A program made the translations under genes and the position numbers. The notes below the pieces were generated by a model. It was not told the origin of the DNA. It saw only the letters and a list, made by a program, of their open reading frames with translations, and did no database searches. Below are positions 1 to 8,373 of a stretch of DNA of 42,317 bases, piece by piece. Source of the stretch: Verrucomicrobiota bacterium (GTDB lineage Bacteria > Verrucomicrobiota > Verrucomicrobiia > Verrucomicrobiales > Akkermansiaceae); assembly GCA_026397725.1 (NCBI GenBank), contig JAPLUI010000396.1:1-42317 (forward strand), read 5' to 3'. Position 1 is the first letter of the stretch. Every line of letters starts with the position of its first letter.

Positions 1-174
1 GGCCCATGAGTGCGTGCCGAAGGCTCTGTTCATGGACGTTCCTTCCGCTCGACGACAGGAATGTCGTCGCTCCCTAACGGGCATCCTCGGAGCCAAGTTA
101 CTCGGGAGGGGCGTGCCCTCCGCGAGACGGACCGGACCTCATGGGAACCCCGCAGCTCTAACGGTTTAGCCACA

Positions 175-266
175 GCGGTGTGGCGGGCTGCGCCCTTCCC
201 ACCGGCCTCCATACCTTGGGTCGCGCCTGGGCGGGTGAGAGTATAGACTGCGGTGGGAAGCGCAGC
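175..266. repeat. dispersed palindromic repeat, copy 1
   Basis: An imperfect inverted repeat. The left arm at 187-214 and right arm at 241-266 share the core CTGCGC..TTCCCACCG, read inverted, around a 26-nt spacer. The left arm is preceded by GCGGTGTGGC at 175-184. The same order (GCGGTGTGGC followed by CTGCGCTTCCCACCGC and a CATAC end) recurs at 16062-16100, so this is a dispersed element, resembling REP/BIME-type repeats. Its function is unknown. Confidence 0.5.
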
Positions 267-553
267 GCCGCCGCCGCCGCGTCCGAGCGGCTCCGCTCCG
301 ACTTGGTCGTCCCCTCCGCCCGGTCTTGGGAGACCGACCCGTCTGGCGTCCTGACGACACGTCCGCCGCACAACCCCTTGCGCAACGTCGATTCATTCAC
401 GCCCGCCGGCAGGCCGCTGCCGCAACCGAGCCCCTCTTTTGCACGATGCCGAGTGCCGGACCGATTCGAATTGCGCCGTCTGGGAATCCCGGCAACATTA
501 GCTGTGGCATGGTGGAAGCTCTTTGGGTTGCGATCCCTGGTGGGCTTGTTTTC

Positions 554-745
554 TCACCCCCGAAGACTCCGCCATGCCACAGCACTGGTCACGCCATGAA
601 GCCGGCAGTGACAGACCGCGGTCTTTTCCGGAATCGGCTGGGTCACGATGCCATACGGGTCCGGCACGTCCGACGGCAGCCCGCAGGCGATGGAATGCAG
701 CACGCTGGCGGCAAGCAGGGTGACTTTCACGGTTGAGATCTTCAT
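554..745 (-). CDS. doubtful small exported peptide
   Basis: A 63-codon frame whose first 21 residues look like a signal peptide: Met-Lys start, a hydrophobic stretch (VTLLAASVL) and a Cys at residue 21 that could be a lipidation site, although the lipobox (SIAC) is poor. The rest has no recognisable domain, and another frame is equally open downstream of residue 41, so it may be a frameshifted remnant. No Shine-Dalgarno sequence precedes the ATG. It could be a chance frame. Confidence 0.2.
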   Translation of the reverse strand: MKISTVKVTLLAASVLHSIACGLPSDVPDPYGIVTQPIPEKTAVCHCRLHGVTSAVAWRSLRG

Positions 746-1079
746 AAGGTGGGATCACGCTCACTGAGTCGTTGCGGCAGGCAACGGTCCACGTCGCTCG
801 CTGCGAGATTGGCAGAGACGCATTTGGAAGCGGACGACTTTCCGTTTGGCTGTTGCAGCACGAGACCCGCAAGAGCTTCCTTCCCGCGCATTTTTTTCGC
901 ACTGCATTTTTCCGCACTTGTCCAGCGGACGCCTGATACGCCACACTACGGGCCTGCCAAACAAGACAGCAACCCCATCCCACCTCCGAACTTACCCTTA
1001 GTCAAGGAGCCCCTGCGCTGGTTCCGCTCATTCTCCGCAGCCTCCGGTTCCTCCATCATTTTTCTCACCCCACCCCCTC

Positions 1080-1781
1080 ATGACCCTCAACGTCCAAGCC
1101 CTTGCCCGCCTGATCGACCTCAGCGCCGTGCGCACCGAGTGCGACGAGGCCGAGATCCGCGAACTCGCGGCTATCGCCCGCCGCTTCGGAGTTGTCTGTG
1201 TGTTTGCGCTGCCCTGCTACACGCGCTTGCTCAAGTCCCTGCTCGGAGACGCCCCTAACATCGGCATCGGCGGGGTCGTGGGGTTTCCGTCCGGGGCGCA
1301 CACCACCGCCATCAAGATCGCCGAAGTCCGCCAGCAACTCGCCGACGGCGCCACCGAACTCGACATGGTCATCAACGTCGGCCTGCTCCGCAGTGGCGGC
1401 CACGAAGCGGTTAGCGAGGACCTCCGTGCCGTGGTGGAGGCGGCGGGTGGCGTGCCGGTCAAGGTGATTCTCGAATGTCACTGGCTCACGCCCGAACAGA
1501 TCCACATCGGCAGCAAACTCTGCGTCGAGGCGGGTGCCGCCTGGGTCAAGACCGGCACCGGCTGGGCACCGACCGGCGCCACTCCGGCCAATCTAACAAT
1601 CATCCGCGATGCCGTGGGCGGACGTGCCGGGATCAAGGCGGCCGGCGGAGTGCGCGATTTGGCCACCCTCGTGGCGATGTATCGTCTCGGCGTGCGCCGC
1701 TTCGGCATCGGGGCCGCCAGTGGCATCCGCATCCTCGAAGCCTGCGCCGCGCAGCCCGGCGGCAACGTGGAAGTCTCCTGA
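1080..1781 (+). CDS. deoC: deoxyribose-phosphate aldolase
   Basis: A class I aldolase that cleaves 2-deoxy-D-ribose 5-phosphate to glyceraldehyde 3-phosphate and acetaldehyde, in cytoplasmic deoxynucleoside salvage. The 233-residue protein is the usual bacterial length for a compact (beta/alpha)8 barrel. The family motifs are visible: ATELDMVIN with the proton-relay Asp95, WVKTGTG with the Schiff-base Lys157, and GIKAAGGVR with the second active-site Lys186. The start at 1080 gives a normal N-terminus. No Shine-Dalgarno sequence is seen upstream (a C-rich stretch precedes it). The next gene, an FGGY kinase, follows on the same strand after 205 bp, too far to assume one operon, though a link in pentose use is plausible. 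Confidence 0.95.
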   Translation: MTLNVQALARLIDLSAVRTECDEAEIRELAAIARRFGVVCVFALPCYTRLLKSLLGDAPNIGIGGVVGFPSGAHTTAIKIAEVRQQLADGATELDMVINVGLLRSGGHEAVSEDLRAVVEAAGGVPVKVILECHWLTPEQIHIGSKLCVEAGAAWVKTGTGWAPTGATPANLTIIRDAVGGRAGIKAAGGVRDLATLVAMYRLGVRRFGIGAASGIRILEACAAQPGGNVEVS

Positions 1782-1900
1782 CCGCTCGCCTCCGGAACTA
1801 ACATGAATGACTGGCAGCGTGGATGCTCACCTCGGATGACCCGGATTCGCGGCTTCATTGCAGCAGGATTTCGGGCTTCAACGGAATGATTTCTTAGGCA

Positions 1901-1930
1901 ATCGGTGAAATCCGTGTAATCCGCGGATCA
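1901..1930. repeat. short quasi-tandem repeat
   Basis: The deoC-kinase gap contains two near-identical GTGAAATCC / GTGTAATCC steps followed by GCGGATC. Short GTGAAATCCGTGTAATCC-type tracts are common between genes in this kind of genome, and I assign no function. The rest of the 205-bp gap shows no hairpin with a T tract and no obvious small gene. Confidence 0.35.
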
Positions 1931-1986
1931 ATATATCCGTAGTTCCATCCCACTCCACCCTGATCCCAAGTCTGACCCACACACAC

Positions 1987-3549
1987 ATGTCCAGCAGCAT
2001 CATCGCCTACGACCTCGGTACCGGCGGAATCAAAGCCTCGCTTTACGCTTCCGACGGCCAACGCCTGGCCTCGGTTTTCGTGGGTTACGAGACCTCCTAC
2101 CCGCAGGCGTCGTGGCACGAGCAGCGGCCTGAGGATTGGTGGTCGGTGCTGATCGCCGCGACGCGCCGGCTGCTTGTTAGCCCAGCCGCGGATGCCGCCG
2201 CCATCCAGTGCCTGGCCATCTCCGGCCATAGCCTCGGCTGCGTCCCGCTTGATAGGGATGGTCGGCTGCTGTGCGACGCCACCCCGATCTGGTCGGACCG
2301 CCGCGCCGAAGCGCAGACCGTGCCCTTTTTCAACAAGGTCGATCCAACAGAATGGTATCTAACCACCGGCAACGGTTTCCCCGCCGCCCACTACACCGTG
2401 TTCAAGGTCCTTTGGTATCGCGACCACAGGCCCGATCTATTCCGCCAAATCCACCAGATCGTCGGCACCAAGGATTACCTCAACTTCCGCCTAACCGGCC
2501 AACTGCGCACCGATTTCTCCTATGCTTCCGGCTGCGGTGTCTATGACTTGCGCAAGTGGGACTATGCGCCCGCGCTCGTGGCTGCCAGCGGCCTGCCCCG
2601 CGAGATCTGGCCCGCCATTTCGCCTGCCGCTTCCATCCTCGGCGAACTCACGCCCGCCGCCGCCACGGCACTCGGCCTGCCGCGCAGCGTCAAGGTCGCC
2701 TGCGGCGGCGTGGACAACTCGTGCATGGCCCTGGGTGCCCGCAACATCGCCGAAGGCCGCACCTATGCCTCGCTCGGCTCGTCCGCCTGGATCGCCGTGA
2801 CCTCGGCCCAGCCGCTCCTCGACGAGCGCGTCAAACCCTACGTTTTCACCCACGTCGTGCCCGGATTGTTCAACTCGGCGGTCGCCATCTTCTCCTCCGG
2901 TTCGTCCTTCAAATGGGTCTGCCAGCAAATGTGCCAGGACCTGCTCGAGCAGGCTCGGCGTGACGACCTCGACGTCTATGATCTGATGTCCGCCCTCGCC
3001 GCCGCCTCGCCGCCCGGTGCCCGCGGCGTCATCTTCAATCCAAGTCTGGCCGGCGGCTCGTCGCTCGATCTCAGCCCGCTCATCCGCGGCGCGTTCCTCG
3101 GCCTCGACCTCGGCCACACTCGCGCCGACCTGATCCGCGCGGCCATGGAAGGCATCGCCTTCAACCTGCGCCTCGCCCTCGATGAACTCCGCAAGCTCTG
3201 CCGCGTCTGCGACCAGATGGTGGTCGTCGGCGGGAGTAGCAAGAGCGCCCTCTGGCGCCAAATCTTCGCCGATACCTTCGACCTAACCATCCAGCAAACG
3301 AATGTCGGCCAGGACGCCGGGTCACTCGGTGCCGCCGCCGTCGCCGCCGTCGCCGCCGGGCTATGGCAGGACTTCTCTCCCATTGATGCCATCCACCGCC
3401 TTGAGGCTGCCGCCGCGCCCGACCCTGCCACCTGTCGGATCTATCAACAGATGCTGCCGTCCTTCCGCAACGCCGCCCGGATGCTGGCCGCAACCGCGCG
3501 AGACGCCGGAGCGCAGGCCCCAGCCTCAATCCGGTTCGCTCAAGCATGA
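1987..3549 (+). CDS. FGGY-family carbohydrate kinase (xylulokinase-like)
   Basis: A 520-residue sugar kinase that transfers phosphate from ATP to a sugar, probably a ketopentose such as D-xylulose; the substrate cannot be fixed from sequence. The N-terminal FGGY domain starts with the phosphate-binding AYDLGTGG loop (7-14), followed by SGHSLG (79-84) and TPIWSDRR (99-106). The C-terminal actin-like domain opens with ACGGVDNSCMALGA, where Asp243 is the expected catalytic base. It also holds VVGGSSKSALWRQIFAD (413-429) and the adenine-pocket signature GQDAGSLGAA (441-450). Length and motif order match xylulokinases and related L-ribulose or glycerol kinases. ATG at 1987 puts the phosphate loop at the normal distance. 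The neighbouring deoC suggests pentose or deoxypentose catabolism, but this is inference. Confidence 0.88.
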   Translation: MSSSIIAYDLGTGGIKASLYASDGQRLASVFVGYETSYPQASWHEQRPEDWWSVLIAATRRLLVSPAADAAAIQCLAISGHSLGCVPLDRDGRLLCDATPIWSDRRAEAQTVPFFNKVDPTEWYLTTGNGFPAAHYTVFKVLWYRDHRPDLFRQIHQIVGTKDYLNFRLTGQLRTDFSYASGCGVYDLRKWDYAPALVAASGLPREIWPAISPAASILGELTPAAATALGLPRSVKVACGGVDNSCMALGARNIAEGRTYASLGSSAWIAVTSAQPLLDERVKPYVFTHVVPGLFNSAVAIFSSGSSFKWVCQQMCQDLLEQARRDDLDVYDLMSALAAASPPGARGVIFNPSLAGGSSLDLSPLIRGAFLGLDLGHTRADLIRAAMEGIAFNLRLALDELRKLCRVCDQMVVVGGSSKSALWRQIFADTFDLTIQQTNVGQDAGSLGAAAVAAVAAGLWQDFSPIDAIHRLEAAAAPDPATCRIYQQMLPSFRNAARMLAATARDAGAQAPASIRFAQA

Positions 3550-3846
3550 AGAGGCGGATCTTAACCGCCGAGGGATGCTGATAGACGCGGATGAAGAGGG
3601 ATTTCATCCGGCTTGATCCCTGGGTCGATCCCACACGGAATTCGCCCGTTTGCTCGCGGTTAGGATCCGCACCATTCACCCATGGGAACAACCCGCCAGC
3701 CGTCCGAGCGGAGCTGCCATGTCTCTGCTTGAAATCGCCGCCGCCAATCCTCAGGCGGTCCGCCAAGCGCTGCGTTCCGCTTGAGTCGCCCGGCATCCTG
3801 AGTTATGTCGAGCGATCGGTGGACCTTGGCGACTTCGCTCTTAGCC
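3550..3846. other. intergenic, kinase to creC
   Basis: About 300 bp between convergent genes. It contains a GGCGG/CCGCC mini-hairpin just after the kinase stop, without a T tract, and short repetitive phrases (GACGCGGATGAAGAGG). A 21-codon frame from 3719 (MSLLEIAAANPQAV...) looks like the start of a protein but stops at once; I cannot support it as a gene. Confidence 0.4.
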
Positions 3847-5283
3847 TCACCCCAGTGGCAGGGTCAGCTTGGCGAGGGTGCCGCCACCATCGGCGGGATG
3901 CAGAGTGATGCTGCCACGGTGCAATTCCGCAGCCTCGCGGACCAAGGGCAGCCCGAGGCCGGTGCCCTTGCGCCCGGCAGCAAGATGCCGTAACGAGTAA
4001 AACCGCTCGAACACCTTCTCCCTGGCATAATCGGGAATGCCCACCCCGTGATCGCGGATCGATAACTCCGCTTGCCCGGCCTGCGCTCGCAAACCGATTT
4101 CGATCACGCTTCCACGCGGTGAAAAATCGATCGCGTTTTCCAACAAATTGGTGACGGCGGCGCGGAGGATGAACGCATCACCCCGCAAATGAATCGGCAT
4201 TTCAGGCGACCCATGAACCAGCCTGACCCCGGCCGCCTCCGCCAGCGAACGGGCGTGATCGATGGCCAGCGCCACGACGCCGCGCAGATCGAGTTCCTCC
4301 GCCCCGTCAAGGCGGGTGCGGCTTTCAATGGCCGAGAGTTCGAGCAAACGGTTGATCAGCCGCTCGCTGCGGGCGGTCTCAGCGCGGATGTTCTCAAGAA
4401 AGCGCTTGCGGGTCACCAGCGGCATCTCTTCATCCAACAACTCGGCGGCACCCCGAATCGCGGCCAGCGGACTCTTCATCTCATGCGTCAGGGTCCGAAT
4501 GTAGCGTTCGGCGTAACGCCGTCCTTCGAGGGCATCGCGCATGGAGTCAAGGGCGCGGGCCAAGGTGTTGACTTCACGCCCAATGCCAATCTTGGGCTTG
4601 TTCGGACGCTCGCCGCGCTCGATCGCCCGGGCGTATTCGGTGATTCTGCCGATCGGGCGGAACAGCCAGAGAAAGACTGCTGCAATGAGAAACAGAATCC
4701 CGCTGCCGATCATCCCGCAGGCAAGATAGATGATGCGTTGCCGCTCACGGACGAGCGGCAGCACATCCGCCTGCGCCTTGAACACAGTCAGCACCCCGTC
4801 CGGTTGCTGCGGATCCCCCACCGGAGCCGCCACATACAAAATGGAGGTCGTGGAATCTTGCTCGTCTTCCCGGCTGCTGCGGGCCCCATACTTGCCGGCC
4901 ATGGTCAGCTTCACATCCCGTCGCCTGGAAAAATCCAGCCCTTCGCGTCTGCCACCCTCCGAATCAAAAACAACCCGCCCGGTCGAATCCGTCAGATAGG
5001 CGTGCATGCCGATCTGCTGCTTCAAATGCTCGAAAATCCGGGCCTCGAGGCGGCGCTTGTGCGCGCCCTCGAACGCCGCACGGAGCCCGTCCGTATCGGG
5101 CTTGCCGTCGCACGTTTCCAGCGTCACCACTTCCGCCAGCAAATTGGCAGTGTCCACCATGACCTCCTCGGTCGCTTGGAACGTCTGCGGTTCAACCTCG
5201 GCAAGAAAATGCCGCGCCAGTTGATAGAACCCGAGCGCGATGATGAACGCGATGAAAAAAAGGGTGACACGGGTGAAACGCAC
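3847..5283 (-). CDS. creC: two-component sensor histidine kinase CreC
   Basis: A 478-residue inner-membrane sensor kinase. It has a short cytoplasmic start, TM1 at about 7-27, a periplasmic sensor region (28-182), TM2 (183-207), a HAMP linker, then the DHp and ATPase domains. The H-box YIRTLTHEMKSPLAAIRGAA carries phospho-acceptor His267 and is very like CreC of enterobacteria. The N-box (Asn383), DHGVGIP, FERFYS and GRKGTGLGL ATP-lid motifs are all present, so the kinase should be active. The periplasmic N-terminus (VDTANLLAE) also matches CreC. The only start giving this N-terminus is GTG at 5283, with no Shine-Dalgarno sequence. It lies 24 bp after creB and is surely co-transcribed. In E. 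coli CreBC responds to carbon metabolism and beta-lactam stress; the signal here is unknown. Confidence 0.9.
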   Translation of the reverse strand: MRFTRVTLFFIAFIIALGFYQLARHFLAEVEPQTFQATEEVMVDTANLLAEVVTLETCDGKPDTDGLRAAFEGAHKRRLEARIFEHLKQQIGMHAYLTDSTGRVVFDSEGGRREGLDFSRRRDVKLTMAGKYGARSSREDEQDSTTSILYVAAPVGDPQQPDGVLTVFKAQADVLPLVRERQRIIYLACGMIGSGILFLIAAVFLWLFRPIGRITEYARAIERGERPNKPKIGIGREVNTLARALDSMRDALEGRRYAERYIRTLTHEMKSPLAAIRGAAELLDEEMPLVTRKRFLENIRAETARSERLINRLLELSAIESRTRLDGAEELDLRGVVALAIDHARSLAEAAGVRLVHGSPEMPIHLRGDAFILRAAVTNLLENAIDFSPRGSVIEIGLRAQAGQAELSIRDHGVGIPDYAREKVFERFYSLRHLAAGRKGTGLGLPLVREAAELHRGSITLHPADGGGTLAKLTLPLG

Positions 5284-5307
5284 GGCAGGCTGACCGGTAA
5301 GGTGTTT

Positions 5308-6024
5308 TCAATCAAGTGACAGCAGGTAGCCGAGACCACGGCGGGTCTGGATGTGATCCTCGGCCCCGGGGTGGCTCGCACGCATCTTGGCACGAATCGA
5401 TTTGATATGCGCGTCGATCGTGCGATCGGTTACCGCACCCGGATCCTCCCAGGCGTGGTCGAGAAGCTGATCGCGGGTAAACACGCGTCCGGGCTTTTCT
5501 AGCAAAACGAGCAGGAGCTTGTATTCATGCGCCGTCAGGTCCAGCCGCCGGCCATGGCAATGAATGCGCATGGCCGCCGCGTCATGATGAAACACCCCTT
5601 GGGAAGTGCTGGCAGCAGGAGGGGCGGAGGCCGTGGCCGCCTCCGAGGTCCCGACCCGGGCCGCTTGGGTGCGGCGGAGAATGGCCCGCACCCGGGCGAC
5701 GATCTCCCGTGGTGAGAAGGGTTTGGTTACATAGTCATCTCCGCCGAGTTCAAGCCCGAGAATCCGGTCCACCTCGCCATCACGGGCAGTTAGAAACAGC
5801 ACCGGAACGGCGCTCATTTCCCGCAAGCGTCGGCAGACATCAATCCCGGTCATATCCGGCAGGCCAATGTCAAGGATGACAAAATCGTGCAGCTCACCGG
5901 CAAAGGCGGCCAGGGCATCCGCACCCGTAAGCACATGGGTCACCTCAAAACACTCGGTGCTCAGCGCATACACGAGCGTGTCTGCGATCGCCGGTTCATC
6001 TTCAACAAGTAGGACGCGTGGCAT
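5308..6024 (-). CDS. creB: two-component response regulator CreB
   Basis: A 238-residue OmpR-class regulator, partner of CreC. The receiver domain has the acidic pocket (EDE, residues 8-10), phospho-acceptor Asp52 (FVILDIGLPD), the switch Thr/Ser region (LFLTARDGEVDRILGLELGG, typical of CreB) and Lys101 (DDYVTKPFSP). A low-complexity Ala/Ser linker (about 120-140) leads to a winged-helix DNA-binding domain ending ...RRGLGYLLSLD. It is the first gene of the creB-creC pair. Four bases upstream of its ATG lies a perfect 10-bp-arm palindrome containing TTCAC and GTGAA. Since E. coli CreB binds TTCAC repeats, self-regulation is a reasonable inference. Confidence 0.92.
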   Translation of the reverse strand: MPRVLLVEDEPAIADTLVYALSTECFEVTHVLTGADALAAFAGELHDFVILDIGLPDMTGIDVCRRLREMSAVPVLFLTARDGEVDRILGLELGGDDYVTKPFSPREIVARVRAILRRTQAARVGTSEAATASAPPAASTSQGVFHHDAAAMRIHCHGRRLDLTAHEYKLLLVLLEKPGRVFTRDQLLDHAWEDPGAVTDRTIDAHIKSIRAKMRASHPGAEDHIQTRRGLGYLLSLD

Positions 6025-6028
6025 GGAC

Positions 6029-6055
6029 GCATTTCACCCGGTCCAGGTGAAATGC
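6029..6055 (-). promoter_or_regulatory. palindrome before creB, candidate CreB operator
   Basis: GCATTTCACC and GGTGAAATGC are perfect 10-bp inverted arms around a 7-nt centre, ending 4 bp before the creB start codon. Each arm contains TTCAC, the half-site of the E. coli CreB box (there a direct repeat TTCAC-N6-TTCAC). Here the half-sites are inverted. The position, overlapping where ribosomes load, fits autorepression or an RNA hairpin controlling translation. Function is inferred. Confidence 0.5.
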
Positions 6056-6139
6056 CAATGAAGAAACGATGAAAGATGCGGGAAACCATGCCTGTTGCCA
6101 GATTTCCTTCCGTCGAGCAGACCTTCCTGCGGCTGCTCG

Positions 6140-6640
6140 TCACCCGACTGCTCGCACCGCCAGTTGTCTGGCGGTGAACAGGCTGCCATGCGCATCCTCC
6201 CACAGGCTTCGCGCGCCGCTCTTCCGCTTAGGTCCGAAGTGTCCACGATGCTCCGCAAACACCCCTTCCACGAACCCTTTCGAGCCCAGCACCAGTCCGT
6301 CGAAAAAAATTCCTCACCCGGCATCGCAGCAACTCGCCCCGGCTCAATTGCCCCTGCCGTTTCTTCCCCAGCACCGATTCCGCTTGGGAAAATCCAGCCT
6401 GGTTGGCTTTTGCCGCAGGCGTTTTCCCGTCCTCAACCAACCCGCACCGGTAAATCTCCGCCGCGCTCATGCCCGTGGCCACGGCCGGCACTTCCCAGGC
6501 CGCCTCGCCGCGTCCCCCGTGTCCCACGACCTGGCACAATCCCAGCCGGGCGGCCTGGCCGCCTCCCATCGCCTCGCCATAGCCGCAGAGGTTCATACAG
6601 ACGTTCCTCGCCGCCTTCCCCGCTGAACCGGGCGACGAAC
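6140..6640 (-). pseudogene. REP-associated transposase relic
   Basis: The C-terminal half of a Y1-type REP-associated transposase, broken by at least one frameshift. In one frame, NLCGYGEAMGGGQAARLGLC and later GQLSRGELLRCRVRNFF are readable. After a run of seven A (6303-6309, minus strand T) the frame changes to DGLVLGSKGFVEGVF and HFGPKRKSGARSLWED, ending at the TGA at 6140. The same motif order (CRVRYFSDGAVLGS...FGPKRKSGAR) appears in the better preserved copy at the right edge of the window, which supports the call. The N-terminal catalytic part (HUH and Tyr) is not recognisable upstream, so the copy is dead. It lies between creB and the glycosidase on the opposite strand. Confidence 0.7.
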
Positions 6641-6761
6641 TGCTCCTGTGACGGCACCCGGACGAGGATGAATTTTCGGCCATCGCGCCAATGCCCAACC
6701 GTGAACGCCCCGCAGTGTCATCCGCACTTGCGCTTCGCCGCGACTGGGGCATGCTTGCCGC

Positions 6762-8183
6762 ATGCTTCGCCTGCTTGCATCGCTTGTTTCCTTGGCCGTC
6801 ACCGCACTTGCCTCCGCGCAGACGTATGTGCCGGTGAATGACAAGCCGCCCGCGTTGGCGCGGGAATTCCGCGGCGCATGGGTGGCCTGCATCTACAATC
6901 TCGACTGGCCCAGCGCCAAGGGGCTGAGCGCCGCCAGCCAACAAGCGGAACTGCGGGCCATCCTCGACAAACTCGTCGCCCTGAAAATGAACGCGATCAT
7001 CTTCCAGGTGCGACCGCATTGTGATGCCGTCTATGCCTCGGCGCTCGAACCCTGGAGCCCGTGGCTCACTGGCACGATGGGTCGCTCGCCCGGCTACGAT
7101 CCCCTCGCCTTCTGCGTGCGCGAGGCACACGCCCGCGGCATCGAAGTGCATGCGTGGTTCAATCCCTTCCGCGCCCTTGCCAACACGGCTCACGCCACCT
7201 GTTCCAGCCACATCACCCGCGCCACGCCGCAACTCACCAAACGCTACGGCACGCAGGTCTGGTGTGATCCCGCCCTATCAGAAACCCGCACGCGTGCCCT
7301 CAATGCGATTCTTGATGTCGTCCGCCGCTACGACATCGATGGCGTCCATCTCGATGACTACTTTTACCCATATCCAGCCGGCAACCAGTCGTTTGCCGAT
7401 GGCAAGACGCCGACCCAACGCCGCGCGATCATTGATGAATTTGTGAGCAAGCTCTACTCTGCCGTGAAACGACAGAAGGCCTGGGTCCGGGTCGGCATCA
7501 GTCCCTTCGGCATCTGGCAACCCGGCGTGCCAAGCGGCATTGAGGCCAAACTCGACAGCTATACACAACTCGCCTGCGATTCGCGGAAGTGGTTGAAGAA
7601 CGGCTGGGTCGATTATCTCGCCCCCCAGCTCTATTGGCGGATTTCCCCGCAAAAGCAGAGTTTTCCCGCTCTTCTAACATGGTGGCGGCAGCAGGGCTCG
7701 CGCCCCATCTGGCCTGGCCTCGCCACCGCCCGGATTGGTTCCGCCGAGGATCCCGGACGCCCCGCCTCCGAGATCACCAACCAAATCGACCTCACCCGCA
7801 AGATCGGCAACAACTGGAACGGACACATTCACTGGAGCGCCAAGAGTCTTGTCCGCAACCAAGGCGGCATCGCGACCCGCCTCGCCAGCACCTACACCCA
7901 GCCCAGCGCGATTCCGCCGATGCCCTGGCTGAGCAAGAGTGCTCCCGCCGCCCCCGACGTTTCCGCCACGCTGCAAGGCTCAAGCACGGTCGTGCGCTGG
8001 GTTCAGGCCGCCGCTGCCGCAAAAATCGCGGTCCAAGCCCGCCGCAGCGGCACCTGGCGCACCGTGCAAATCCTTCCTGCCTCTGCCAATGGTCTTACCC
8101 TGCCTCGCGCCGACGCCATTGCCGTCACCGCTTTGGACCGTTTTGGCAATGCCAGTCCGCCAAGAACCCTCGGCCTGAAATAG
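6762..8183 (+). CDS. secreted glycoside hydrolase-like protein, GHL10/DUF187
   Basis: A 473-residue exported enzyme. A Sec signal peptide (1-19, ending ALASA) precedes a (beta/alpha)8-like GHL10 domain. Characteristic segments are EFRGAWVACIYNLDWPS (near 30), NAIIFQVRPHCDAVY, HARGIEVHAWFNPFRA, a conserved DGVHLDDYFYPYP with candidate catalytic acidic residues, VRVGISPFGIWQPG and VDYLAPQLYWRI. The C-terminal 80 residues look like a small beta domain. The family is thought to hydrolyse glycosidic or peptidoglycan-related bonds outside the cytoplasm; the substrate is unknown. The start at 6762 places the signal peptide at the terminus. It is divergent from creBC, with a transposase relic between them. 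Confidence 0.88.
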   Translation: MLRLLASLVSLAVTALASAQTYVPVNDKPPALAREFRGAWVACIYNLDWPSAKGLSAASQQAELRAILDKLVALKMNAIIFQVRPHCDAVYASALEPWSPWLTGTMGRSPGYDPLAFCVREAHARGIEVHAWFNPFRALANTAHATCSSHITRATPQLTKRYGTQVWCDPALSETRTRALNAILDVVRRYDIDGVHLDDYFYPYPAGNQSFADGKTPTQRRAIIDEFVSKLYSAVKRQKAWVRVGISPFGIWQPGVPSGIEAKLDSYTQLACDSRKWLKNGWVDYLAPQLYWRISPQKQSFPALLTWWRQQGSRPIWPGLATARIGSAEDPGRPASEITNQIDLTRKIGNNWNGHIHWSAKSLVRNQGGIATRLASTYTQPSAIPPMPWLSKSAPAAPDVSATLQGSSTVVRWVQAAAAAKIAVQARRSGTWRTVQILPASANGLTLPRADAIAVTALDRFGNASPPRTLGLK

Positions 8184-8373
8184 CCCGCAGGTGTTGAGCC
8201 TGCCCTACTTCATCAGTGCTTCCTGAGCCGCGAGCCGCAAGCCGCGAGCCACTATTCATGATCCACTATCCGTGATCCGTGATCTCCCGCCGCAGTCTTC
8301 AATGATAGCCTGAGTTGCTTTGAACCTGCTCCTCTTTGTCACAATGTGCTTGCACGGCGGGGGGGGCTGAGGG
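8184..8373. repeat. short repeats between glycosidase and mauE-like gene
   Basis: The gap contains GAGCCGCGAGCCGCAAGCCGC-type tandem steps at 8225-8250 and a TGATCCACTATCCGTGATCCGTGATC tract of similar steps at 8256-8284. The latter resembles the GGATCGTGGAT palindromic element at 38561-38636. A run of eight G (8359-8366) lies seven bases upstream of the next start codon and follows a possible -35 (TTGCAC at 8350-8355). Confidence 0.4.

Larger units (their letters stand above)
1..1079. other. gene-poor left edge
   Basis: I find no convincing protein gene here apart from one doubtful small frame at 554-745. Open frames overlap on both strands and have compositionally biased, unrecognisable translations, as expected of non-coding GC-rich DNA. 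Visible structure: a perfect hairpin at 50-69 (CGACGAC, 6-nt loop, GTCGTCG), a second small hairpin at about 104-120, a third at about 320-335 (CGGTCT / AGACCG), and the larger imperfect inverted repeat at 175-266 listed separately. None is followed by a T tract, so I do not call terminators. Confidence 0.5.

Noticed and set aside
4189..5319. 376-codon plus-strand frame over creC
   Set aside because: It is antisense to an intact histidine kinase and has no recognisable protein features.
6228..7232. 334-codon minus-strand frame across the glycosidase start
   Set aside because: Its upstream part is antisense to the signal peptide and GHL10 domain. Only the 6230-6640 portion has meaning, as the transposase relic.
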